Assembly: GCA_029884455.1 (NCBI GenBank)
Contig: JAOUHU010000022.1
Location: 1 to 44,661, forward strand
Direction of reading: 5' to 3'
From: Gammaproteobacteria bacterium
Lineage (GTDB): Bacteria; Pseudomonadota; Gammaproteobacteria; Steroidobacterales; Woeseiaceae
DNA: 44,661 nt
Part shown: in pieces, positions 26,011 to 34,732 of the stretch
Layout of the letters: every line of letters begins with the position of its first letter
Numbering within the stretch: the first letter of the stretch is position 1
Translations under genes and position numbers: made by a program
Notes under the pieces: model-generated
Databases searched by the model: none
What the model saw: only the letters and a program-made list of their open reading frames with translations
What the model was told of the DNA's origin: nothing

Positions 26011-26382
26011 TCAGACGGACTTGATCAGGAATGGCGGTACTGCGGTGCGATTCTCCTGGCCGAGAGCCAGGCCCGGCTCGACGCTGCCGGCATACCCGAT
26101 CATGGACCGGTACATGGCCACGATCGACACCGCGCAGTCCCCGGCGTCCTCCGCGGACATCTTGCGCACCGAGGCACAGACCGGGCCTTCGCCATTCAAT
26201 GGCGCAACCCGGTGCAGGCTGCGCTGCAGCTCGACGAAGGTCTCGCGTACGGCATCCGGCAGTTCATCCTCGTCGATGCTCTCGAGGTACTGCCCGTATG
26301 CTTTTATAAGTCTTTGTTTTATATGACCATGGCCGGCCAGCACCGAGACTGCGGCGTGAAATTGATCGACGTGGTATGACAT
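26011..26382 (-). CDS. Conserved-looking small protein of unknown function
   Basis: The protein has 123 residues. The ATG at 26382 has GGAG five bases upstream; a GTG two codons earlier is less likely. It is a soluble, mostly helical protein without signal peptide (YHVDQFHAAVSVLAGHG, IKQRLIKAYGQYLES), with two cysteines (VCASV, GDCAV) about 20 residues apart. I recognise no family. Good codon use and a clear ribosome site support a real gene. Upstream (26383-26656) is a 274-base region without a gene, holding only T-rich runs that could belong to its promoter or to the end of ileS transcription. Confidence 0.6.
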   Translation of the reverse strand: MSYHVDQFHAAVSVLAGHGHIKQRLIKAYGQYLESIDEDELPDAVRETFVELQRSLHRVAPLNGEGPVCASVRKMSAEDAGDCAVSIVAMYRSMIGYAGSVEPGLALGQENRTAVPPFLIKSV

Positions 26383-26656
26383 GTCCACTCCAGCGTTTAA
26401 TTATTATTGAGCCGCTTTTTTCCTTGCGGAGCGACTGCATTACGCTTTTGAGTGACTACCTCCTGTAGTCCCGGTCCTCTCAGCCGGCAAGTCCTTTTTT
26501 ACTCTTGGTCTTTCAAATACCTGCGTGCGTTTCTTATAGCAGACAACATTAAGGCCGCGCAACTACCAATTTTTGCAACGAGAACTGCGTCAAGGTGCTC
26601 AAAAATTGACCATCGGACTCCGTGGCTCTGCATGACGCCCGACATATTGCTCCGGT

Positions 26657-29600
26657 TCAGGACATGGCAATTTCGATCGTCCACGTCGAGTCATCGACCT
26701 GCCGCTCGATCGTGAACAGTGGCTTCGCCTGCCCGACCCGCCAATCGATCGCCAGCGTCTCATGCATAACGTAGTCGCGGTGGGTTGCCAGTGATTTCTC
26801 GACTGCCTTGGATCCTGACACGCCCAGTACAATACGGTCAGATACTTCCAGGCCTGCCTGTTTGCGCGCATCCTGCACCGAGCGCACGATCTCGCGTGCC
26901 ACGCCTTCGTCGCGCAAGGCATCAGTCAGCGTCGTGTCGAGTGCGGCGAGATAACCAAGGTCCTCGGCGCAGGCATAGCCTTCGGCCGAACTCGTCTCGA
27001 TCAACACGTTACTGGCGTTGAGCGCCAGTTCGCCACTCGGAATCGTTATCAGGTAAGACTCGCCGCGCGCAACTGCAGCAGCAATCGCAGCACCGTCGGC
27101 AGCGTCCAGCGCGCTGCGAATCGCCGGAATTTCCTTGCCATGAGTTTTGCCCAGTTTCGGCAAGTTCGGCTTGATCCGATAGCTGACAATGTCGGCATCG
27201 CGAGCAATGAATTCAACCGACTTGATGTTCAACTCTTCAAGCAACTGATCCTGGTGTGCGCGCAAAGCGGCGGCAGCCTCATCGTCGGGCGCGCGAACGA
27301 GCAATTTTGCGAGCGGCTGCCGCGTCCGCACGGCCGATTCGTTGCGCGCCTCGCGGCCAAGACCGACGACTTTTTGCACAACGCCGATCGCGTATAACAA
27401 CGCGTCGTTCTTCCAGGCCGGATTCGCCAATGGCCAGTCGGTCATGTGCACACTTTCCGCCGCGTTCCGGTCCACACCACGCACCAGGTTCTGGTACACG
27501 CTCTCAGCCAGGAACGGCAGAAAGGGCGCCATCAGCTTGTGTGCCGTGATCAGGCATTCATACAGGGTCAGGTAAGCAGCACGCTTGTCGGCGGCGTCGG
27601 TCGATTTCCAGAAACGGCGGCGATTGCGCCGCACGTACCAGTTACTCAATTGATCTACGAAAGCTTCGATCGCCTCACCTGCGGTTTTCGCATCGAAGTT
27701 GTCAAGCGCCGTGGTCACCGTTTCGATAGTCCGGTGGGCGAGTGCCAGGGCCCAGCGGTCAATCTCCGGCCGATCTTCGACCGCTATCGGCTGGCTCAAA
27801 TCAATATTGTCGATACGCGCATAGAGAACGAAAAATCCGTAGGTGTTCCAGAACGTGTTGATGAAGGAACTGGCTACGTCCGCGACGATTTCCACCGAGA
27901 TTCGCTTCTGCGCGTCCGGCGACAGCCGCGCAAGGAAGTACCAGCGCAAAGCATCAGCACCAATGGTGTCAAACACGTCGTAAGGATCGACGATGTTGCC
28001 CAGCGATTTCGACATTTTTTTACCGTCTTTGTCGACAATGTGGCTCAGGCAGATGCAGTTCCGGAACGCAACGCTGTCGGATACCAGTGCGGCGATCGCG
28101 TGCAGCGTATAGAACCAGCCGCGCGTCTGGTCTATGGCTTCGCAGATGTAGTCGGCCGGGAAATGCTTTTCGAATACGTCCTGGTTCTCGAACGGGTAAT
28201 GCCACTGCGCATATGACATCGCGCCCGAGTCAAACCAGCAGTCGATGACCTCGGGTACGCGCCGCCAGGTCCTGCCGTCCTGCTCGAAGCTGATATCGTC
28301 GATTGCCGGTCGATGCAGGTCGAGCTCAGACAGCGACCGGCCAGCCAATTGCTCAAGCTCCGCCACCGAGCCGATCATGCGGTAATTGTCGTCGCCGTCA
28401 GTCCAGACCGGTAACGGCGTACCCCAGAAGCGTTCGCGCGACAGCGCCCAGTCGACGTTGTTTTCGAGCCAGTTGCCGAAGCGTCCGTCGCGTATATGCT
28501 CCGGCACCCACTTGATGCTTCGGTTCAATTCCGCCATGCGCTCGCTGAATTGCGAGGTGCGGATGTACCAGGCGTTCTTTGCGTAGTAAATGATCGGATC
28601 GCCCGTGCGCCAGCCAAATGGGTAGTTGTGCTTGTAGCGCTCGGCGCGAAACATCAGGCCGCGTTCTTTTAAAATTCGGATCAAGGGCTTGTCGGCGTCC
28701 TTGAAGAACAGGCCTGCCACTGGCTCGACATCGGCGATAAAGTCACCGTCGAGACCAACGCCGTGCACCACCGGCAGGTCGTGCGCCTTGCCAAGCGCGA
28801 GATCGTCGACGCCATAAGCCGGTGCCGTGTGCACGATGCCGGTGCCGTCCGCCGTGCTCACAAAATCCGCCGCATAGACCCGGAATGCCTTCTCGGATTC
28901 GACGCACAGGTAATCGAACAGGCGCTGGTAGCGTGTGCCGACGAGCGTGCTGCCCTTGACGGTCTTCACGACCGTGTGCTCGAGGTCACGCAGCACTGCG
29001 GGGCGCAATGCCTCGGCCACGATCAGGGTTTCGCCATCGACGACGCAATAGCTGTAGTCAATGTCGTTGCCGACCGCGAGCGCGACGTTCGACGGCAGGG
29101 TCCATGGCGTGGTCGTCCAGACCAGGAAAGAGGTGTTTTCTTCGCCCACAAGCCTGAAGCGCACCGTGACTGACGGGTCCTCGACCTCGCGGTAACCCTG
29201 CGCAAGTTCGTGCGACGATAATGTCGCGCCGATGCGCGGATCGTAGGGCACGACCTTGTAGCCCTGGTAAATCAGGCCCTTGTCCCAGATGGTCTTGAGC
29301 AAACTCCAGACCGACTCGATGTAGCTGTTATCCAGGGTGTAATAGGCCTCGTCGAGATTGACCCAAAAACCCATGCGGGTGGTCATCTTCTCCCAGTCGC
29401 CGATATAGGTCATGACCGACTCGCGGCAGAGGCGCGTGAACTCCGCGATGCCGACTTTGGCCTCGATCTCCGCTTTGTCGTAGCTGTCTATCCTGCCGAT
29501 CTTGTTGAGGTGCTTTTCGACTTCGTGTTCGACCGGCAGGCCGTGCGTATCCCAGCCGGCCTTGCGCGGTGCGAAATAGCCGCGCATGGTCTTGTAGCGC

Positions 29601-29809
29601 GGGAAAATATCCTTGAAGGTGCGCGCGAGCACATGATGTATACCTGGCTTGCCATTCGCGGTCGGCGGACCTTCGTTGAAACTGAAACGCGGCCCGTGCT
29701 CCGACTTCGCCAATGTCTTTTTAAACACATCGTGTTGACGCCAGAATTCCAGCGTTTCGTTTTCGAGCGCCGGTCCGTCATAGCGTGCCTGTACTTCTTT
29801 AAATGCCAA
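26657..29809 (-). CDS. ileS: Isoleucyl-tRNA synthetase, Bacteroidetes/eukaryote-like type
   Basis: The protein has 1050 residues. The start is TTG at 29809, eight bases after GGAG of GGAGCAAGAG; the in-frame sequence further upstream is T-box leader, not protein. The class I motifs are GKPGIHH (HIGH region, 53-59) and KMSKS (598-602). The editing domain has the WTTTPWTLPSN motif; the anticodon-binding and C-terminal domains are present, without the zinc-finger tail of the usual E. coli form. The phrases GPPTANGKPGIHHVLART and KAGWDTHGLPVEHEVEK match the type found in Bacteroidetes, actinobacteria and eukaryotes, a type linked to reduced sensitivity to mupirocin. It is controlled by the T-box at 29832-30103. 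Confidence 0.97.
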   Translation of the reverse strand: MAFKEVQARYDGPALENETLEFWRQHDVFKKTLAKSEHGPRFSFNEGPPTANGKPGIHHVLARTFKDIFPRYKTMRGYFAPRKAGWDTHGLPVEHEVEKHLNKIGRIDSYDKAEIEAKVGIAEFTRLCRESVMTYIGDWEKMTTRMGFWVNLDEAYYTLDNSYIESVWSLLKTIWDKGLIYQGYKVVPYDPRIGATLSSHELAQGYREVEDPSVTVRFRLVGEENTSFLVWTTTPWTLPSNVALAVGNDIDYSYCVVDGETLIVAEALRPAVLRDLEHTVVKTVKGSTLVGTRYQRLFDYLCVESEKAFRVYAADFVSTADGTGIVHTAPAYGVDDLALGKAHDLPVVHGVGLDGDFIADVEPVAGLFFKDADKPLIRILKERGLMFRAERYKHNYPFGWRTGDPIIYYAKNAWYIRTSQFSERMAELNRSIKWVPEHIRDGRFGNWLENNVDWALSRERFWGTPLPVWTDGDDNYRMIGSVAELEQLAGRSLSELDLHRPAIDDISFEQDGRTWRRVPEVIDCWFDSGAMSYAQWHYPFENQDVFEKHFPADYICEAIDQTRGWFYTLHAIAALVSDSVAFRNCICLSHIVDKDGKKMSKSLGNIVDPYDVFDTIGADALRWYFLARLSPDAQKRISVEIVADVASSFINTFWNTYGFFVLYARIDNIDLSQPIAVEDRPEIDRWALALAHRTIETVTTALDNFDAKTAGEAIEAFVDQLSNWYVRRNRRRFWKSTDAADKRAAYLTLYECLITAHKLMAPFLPFLAESVYQNLVRGVDRNAAESVHMTDWPLANPAWKNDALLYAIGVVQKVVGLGREARNESAVRTRQPLAKLLVRAPDDEAAAALRAHQDQLLEELNIKSVEFIARDADIVSYRIKPNLPKLGKTHGKEIPAIRSALDAADGAAIAAAVARGESYLITIPSGELALNASNVLIETSSAEGYACAEDLGYLAALDTTLTDALRDEGVAREIVRSVQDARKQAGLEVSDRIVLGVSGSKAVEKSLATHRDYVMHETLAIDWRVGQAKPLFTIERQVDDSTWTIEIAMS

Positions 29810-29820
29810 GCTCTTGCTCC

Positions 29821-29862
29821 AAATAAGATAACGCCCCGAACGCAGATGCTGCGTCCGGGGCG
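29821..29862 (-). terminator. T-box regulated terminator before ileS
   Basis: In the minus-strand RNA, a 14-bp stem (one G-U pair) is formed by 29862-29849 and 29845-29832, with a CAU loop, followed by UUAUCUUAUUU (29831-29821). The 5' half of the stem, CGCCCCGG, is the same segment that pairs with the T-box to make the antiterminator, so the two structures exclude each other. Confidence 0.9.
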
Positions 29863-30103
29863 ATGCAGTTCGTTCGCGGTACCACCCGGTTTCGTAGCCC
29901 ACTTTTGATGCGGCTACCTCATGGATCTGTTGACCCGAAGCCCGTCTCGAGGGCCAGCCGGCTGCGCCTACCAGGCGCTTTCGAAGCACCGTTCGGACAG
30001 CGACTCCAGGGTGATTTTCGGCAGATTTCGGGCCCGGGGCTCACACCGCCCCCCGGTCGCTGGCGCCTGAAGAGCCTGCTTACTCTCCCCTTCAACGTCG
30101 TCA
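29832..30103 (-). ncRNA. T-box riboswitch (tRNA-Ile sensing) controlling ileS
   Basis: Read on the minus strand, all parts of a class I T-box are present. Stem I has GGGGAGAGUA, with the AGUA (loop E) motif followed by GCAG that pairs with CUGC before GAA. The specifier is AUC (30015-30013), an Ile codon, followed by A. The AGCGA bulge (30061-30057) and apical loop GGUGUGAG close Stem I. Stem III is GUAGCC/GGCUAC (29917-29912 and 29899-29894). The antiterminator has CCGGG, the seven-base bulge UGGUACC and GCGA, pairing with UCGC and CCCGG; the T-box core GGGUGGUACCGCG is 29887-29875. UGGU would pair with the ACCA end of uncharged tRNA-Ile. Uncharged tRNA thus allows ileS expression. Confidence 0.93.
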
Positions 30104-30108
30104 GGTGC

Positions 30109-30137
30109 AAAGTAACGGCTCACGCAAACAATTACAA
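30109..30137 (-). promoter_or_regulatory. Probable sigma70 promoter of the ileS T-box leader
   Basis: On the minus strand TTGTAA (30137-30132) and TACTTT (30114-30109) are spaced by 17 bases. Transcription would begin near 30102, just before Stem I of the T-box. The -10 is only a partial match. Confidence 0.5.
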
Positions 30138-30220
30138 GCGCGGCTTTTGATGTACCGGCCTGCAATAAATTTGCGCTAGATTGGGTCTATAGGCAGAGGA
30201 GCCGAATTGGGAAACCATAA

Positions 30221-31180
30221 ATGTTGATCAAAAAACCGTCCGACATTCGTCCGTCCGAGATTACCAGCAAGGCCAATTACCTGAACCGGCGCGAATTCAT
30301 GCGCGCCGGTGGTATCGCTACAGGGCTGGCCCTGGCGGGCCCGACGCTCAGTGCCGTGGTGCCCGATCAACGTCGGGCCCGGCTCAATGACGTGCGAAAA
30401 AGCGCCTTCAGCACGGACGAGCGGCCAAACAGCTACGAAGACATCACCAGCTATAACAACTACTGGGAATTCGGATCAGGGAAATCAGATCCGGCCATGT
30501 ACAGCGGCGACTTCGATCCGCTGCCCTGGAAGGTGACCGTCGAAGGCCATTGCAACAAGACCGGCACCTTTGATTTCGATGATTTCATCCGGCCCTTTGA
30601 GCTGGAAGAACGTATCTACCGGCTGCGTTGCGTAGAGCGATGGTCCATGGTCATACCCTGGGTCGGGATTTCGCTGGCCGACGTCGTCAAGCACTACGAG
30701 CCGACGTCGAGCGCGAAATACGTCGCGTTCGAGGCCCTGCACGACCCGACGCGCATGCCCGGGCAACGACAACGGTTGTTGCAGTGGCCGTATCGCGAAG
30801 GGCTGACCATCGCCGAGGCGGTCAATCCCCTGAGTATTCTCGCAGTCGGCGTTTACGGCGAGTCCATGCCTGCAACCAACGGCGCGCCTATTCGCCTCGT
30901 CGTGCCCTGGAAGTACGGATTCAAGAGCATCAAGGGGATCGTCCGCATTCGCTTTGTCGATCGCATGCCCGAAGCCAGCTGGAACATGGCACAGCCGAAC
31001 GAGTACGGCTTTTATTCAAATGTGAATCCCGAGGTTGATCACCCGCGCTGGAGCCAGGCAACCGAGCGGCGTATCGGCGCCAATGCATTTGCACCGAGTA
31101 TCCCAACGCAGCTGTTCAATGGCTACGGTGAGCAGGTGGCCTACCTCTACGATGGCATGAACCTGCGCAAGAACTACTGA
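30221..31180 (+). CDS. msrP: Periplasmic methionine sulfoxide reductase catalytic subunit MsrP
   Basis: The protein has 319 residues. A twin-arginine leader (NRREFMRAG, Arg23-Arg24) directs export of the folded molybdenum protein. The Mo-ligand cysteine is Cys137 in YRLRCVERWSMVIPW. The signature stretches GMNLRKNY at the end and PWKYGFKSIK are present. It reduces protein-bound methionine sulfoxide in the periplasm with electrons from MsrQ. GGGAA precedes the ATG. It is followed by msrQ after five bases; the T-box ileS gene lies divergently upstream. Confidence 0.97.
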   Translation: MLIKKPSDIRPSEITSKANYLNRREFMRAGGIATGLALAGPTLSAVVPDQRRARLNDVRKSAFSTDERPNSYEDITSYNNYWEFGSGKSDPAMYSGDFDPLPWKVTVEGHCNKTGTFDFDDFIRPFELEERIYRLRCVERWSMVIPWVGISLADVVKHYEPTSSAKYVAFEALHDPTRMPGQRQRLLQWPYREGLTIAEAVNPLSILAVGVYGESMPATNGAPIRLVVPWKYGFKSIKGIVRIRFVDRMPEASWNMAQPNEYGFYSNVNPEVDHPRWSQATERRIGANAFAPSIPTQLFNGYGEQVAYLYDGMNLRKNY

Positions 31181-31185
31181 CACGC

Positions 31186-31863
31186 ATGGAAAAGTTGCGG
31201 CAGATTCGGCTCATCTGGAAGCCGCTGGTTTTCGTGCTCTGCCTGTTGCCGGCGGCGCTGGTCATTGGTGACCTGTTTGAAATTACAGGCAAACTCGGCG
31301 CGAACCCGGTTGAGGCGATGCAGGACCGGTTCGGCACCTGGGGTATTCGCTTCATTATGCTGACACTCGCCGTCACGCCGCTGCGAAAACTGACGGGCTG
31401 GAACTGGCTGGCACGCTTTCGCCGCATGCTTGGCCTTTTTACCTTCTTCTACGTGCTGCTGCACTTCCTGGTCTGGCTGCTACTCGAGCAGAGCCTGTAT
31501 TTTCTGCCATGGCGCGAGGTTTCGCCGACAATTATCGAGGACATTACGAAGCGGCCGTACATAACCTTGGGCTTTACGGCATTGTTGTTGCTCACCGCAA
31601 TGGCGATCACCTCGACTGCCGGCATGCGCCGCCGCCTCGGCCAGCACTGGCAAAAACTTCACTACAGTGCCTACGCGGTGGCTCTGCTCGGCGTCTGGCA
31701 CTACTGGTGGCAGGTGAAACAGGGCGCGGACAACGCCATTTACTACGCGGCCATATTCGCCGTTCTCATGGGCTTTCGGATCTATTACCGAAGAAAAAGG
31801 GTCAGACCCTTTTTTCAGAAGAGTCTGACCCCGACCGAAACGCGCACGTCTGGTACTAGCTGA
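31186..31863 (+). CDS. msrQ: Heme-binding membrane subunit MsrQ
   Basis: The protein has 225 residues and about six membrane segments with the ferric-reductase-like heme histidines (FYVLLHFLVWL, WQKLHYSAYAVALLGVWHYWW). It takes electrons from the quinone pool or from flavin reductase and passes them to MsrP. The last 20 or so residues (RVRPFFQKSLTPTETRTS) are encoded by a GGGTCAGA-type palindromic repeat (31796-31832), so the C-terminus appears to have been altered by its insertion. Its stop overlaps the convergent hsp20 gene by eight bases. Confidence 0.95.
   Translation: MEKLRQIRLIWKPLVFVLCLLPAALVIGDLFEITGKLGANPVEAMQDRFGTWGIRFIMLTLAVTPLRKLTGWNWLARFRRMLGLFTFFYVLLHFLVWLLLEQSLYFLPWREVSPTIIEDITKRPYITLGFTALLLLTAMAITSTAGMRRRLGQHWQKLHYSAYAVALLGVWHYWWQVKQGADNAIYYAAIFAVLMGFRIYYRRKRVRPFFQKSLTPTETRTSGTS
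31796..31832. repeat. Palindromic repeat copy 2, inside msrQ
   Basis: A shorter, diverged copy of the GGGTCAGA family. GGGTCAGAC (31799-31807) pairs with GTCTGACCC (31823-31831), and the left half is itself a palindrome (AAAAGGGTC, A, GACCCTTTT). It lies within the 3' end of msrQ and is read in frame. Confidence 0.8.
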
Positions 31864-32344
31864 CCTTCACTGTGCGTCGTTTTTCTACACGGAGTTTGGG
31901 CAGGGTTACTGTCAGGATCCCATCCTCCAGCTTGGCGTGAATTTTTTCGGCATCCACTTCGGCCGGAAGAGTAACCGTCCTGGTCAACTCGCCGAAGCCG
32001 AGCTCATGACGATAGAACTCATCCTCTTTGATTTCCTCGCCAAATTTTCTCTCGGCCTTGATCGTCAGGTAGTCACCCGCAACTGTGACCTCGATATCAT
32101 CTTTGTCGACACCAGGTAACTCGCCGCGGACGATCAGCTCCTTGTCCCGATCGAGAATGTCGAGTCGAAAACTGCGTTCGAAATCGATTCCCATCGGCCA
32201 TTTAAACGCGAAGGGTTCATACCTTTCCATCCAGCGGCGTGGCGGGAAGTCCTCGAAGAACTCCTCCATGCTGTGGGTGAGAGGGCCCATTCGCTTCGCA
32301 TCGAAACCCAGCTTGCCGGGTTCGAATTTTCTCAGCATTGACAT
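31856..32344 (-). CDS. Small heat shock protein Hsp20
   Basis: The protein has 162 residues. The ATG at 32344 has an excellent Shine-Dalgarno sequence (GGAGGTGA, complement of 32350-32357), so the longer reading is rejected. The alpha-crystallin domain spans about residues 55-160 (FRLDILDRDKELIVRGELPGVDKDDIEVTVAGDYLTIKAERK, then LPAEVDAEKIHAKLEDGILTVTLPK), ending in VEKRRTVKVS. It is an ATP-independent holdase against protein aggregation. Its leader carries a GAAA-capped hairpin (32371-32386) and another inverted repeat (32423-32440), but the Shine-Dalgarno is not paired in either. It lies downstream of groSL on the same strand, behind a terminator. Confidence 0.95.
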   Translation of the reverse strand: MSMLRKFEPGKLGFDAKRMGPLTHSMEEFFEDFPPRRWMERYEPFAFKWPMGIDFERSFRLDILDRDKELIVRGELPGVDKDDIEVTVAGDYLTIKAERKFGEEIKEDEFYRHELGFGELTRTVTLPAEVDAEKIHAKLEDGILTVTLPKLRVEKRRTVKVS

Positions 32345-32474
32345 GTCGCTCACCTCCTCACATTTACTGCTGGCGGTTTCCCGCCAACATGACTTATATA
32401 TCGCCAAACGGTCAAATCGGGTATCCGCACTTCTGCGGATTGACAGGAAATCGCGGGACGGGAATCCTGTTTGA

Positions 32475-32525
32475 GCAAAAGGGGTCAGAGCCCTTTTTTT
32501 TCAAAAGGGCTCTGACCCCTTTTGC
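32475..32525. repeat. Palindromic repeat copy 3 (GGGGTCAGAGCCC family)
   Basis: Perfect 23-base inverted arms (32475-32497 and 32503-32525) with a five-base loop TTTTC; the arm core is identical to copy 1. It abuts the groSL terminator and could act as a second hairpin for readthrough from either strand. Confidence 0.92.
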
Positions 32526-32556
32526 AAAAAAAAGCCCGGCATCAGCCGGGCTTTTT
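32526..32556 (-). terminator. Terminator of the groSL operon
   Basis: On the minus strand a stem of AAAAAGCCCGGC with GCCGGGCTTTTT (arms 32545-32556 and 32529-32540, four-base loop) is followed by a run of eight U. It lies 22 bases after the groL stop. Confidence 0.93.
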
Positions 32557-32577
32557 GTCTTACCAGGTGGAACAGCC

Positions 32578-34236
<1,659 letters not shown>

Positions 34237-34244
34237 TTATCTAC

Positions 34245-34535
34245 TTAGGCTTCGATGACCGCCATGATGTCGTCTTCCTTCATCACCAGCAGTTCTTCAC
34301 CGTCGACCTTGACCTCTGTTCCGGCATACTTGCCGAACAGGACCTTGTCCCCTACTTTGACGTCAAGCTTGCGGACGTCGCCGTTTTCCAGAATCTTGCC
34401 GTTGCCGGCAGCGATTACTTCACCCTTGATCGGTTTCTCCGTTGCCGCGTCCGGAATCACAATTCCACCGGGCGAGGTGCGCTCTTCCTGCATGCGCTTG
34501 ACGATGACACGATCATGAAGCGGACGAATCTTCAT
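34245..34535 (-). CDS. groS: Co-chaperonin GroES
   Basis: The protein has 96 residues from the ATG at 34535, preceded by GGAG; the in-frame sequence upstream is promoter and CIRCE and is not coding. It has [14 protein letters not shown], the mobile loop [29 protein letters not shown] and the C-terminal [14 protein letters not shown] end. It caps the GroEL chamber. It is the first gene of groSL. Confidence 0.99.
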   Translation of the reverse strand: MKIRPLHDRVIVKRMQEERTSPGGIVIPDAATEKPIKGEVIAAGNGKILENGDVRKLDVKVGDKVLFGKYAGTEVKVDGEELLVMKEDDIMAVIEA

Positions 34536-34597
34536 GGTTTTTCTCCTGTAAACTATTGATTTATAACTGAATTTAATCAGTTTCCGGAGTAGAGTTG

Positions 34598-34624
34598 TTA
34601 GCACTCGTCCCCGAGGAGTGCTAA
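34598..34624 (-). promoter_or_regulatory. CIRCE element (HrcA operator) of groSL
   Basis: A perfect CIRCE: TTAGCACTC, a nine-base spacer, and GAGTGCTAA. It begins at the probable transcription start, so bound HrcA repressor would block groSL until heat stress titrates it. The hrcA gene is not in this window. Confidence 0.97.
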
Positions 34625-34652
34625 TCATAGGGCCGCGGCGGCAAATTTCAAG
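34624..34652 (-). promoter_or_regulatory. groSL promoter, sigma32-like and overlapping sigma70-like
   Basis: On the minus strand CTTGAAA (34652-34646), a 13-base spacer and CCCTATGAT (34632-34624) match the sigma32 consensus CTTGAAA-N13-CCCCATNT well. The same bases read as a sigma70 promoter, TTGAAA-16-TATGAT. The -10 touches the CIRCE, so activation by sigma32 and repression by HrcA could act together. Confidence 0.75.
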
Positions 34653-34732
34653 TACGGCGGTGCGCAAAATGTCCGCAAAACTGGAACCAGTTCGGTGACT
34701 TTGGCCGCCGGCGCCAGTATCCTGCGCCGTCC

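Noticed and set aside
26452..26715. Plus-strand ORF in the gap after ileS
   Set aside because: No ribosome site, no recognisable sequence, and it runs into ileS antisense.
29810..29989. 60-codon N-terminal extension of IleS
   Set aside because: It is the in-frame reading of the T-box antiterminator and terminator; the family start and Shine-Dalgarno place the TTG at 29809.
32345..32440. RNA thermometer before hsp20
   Set aside because: Hairpins are present, but none pairs with the GGAGGTGA ribosome site and there is no FourU or ROSE pattern.
20612..32525. The three palindromes as a CRISPR array
   Set aside because: They are long inverted repeats about 0.7-11 kb apart without regular spacers.
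34536..34667. 44-codon extension of GroES
   Set aside because: It covers the CIRCE and promoter; GroES begins at [10 protein letters not shown].
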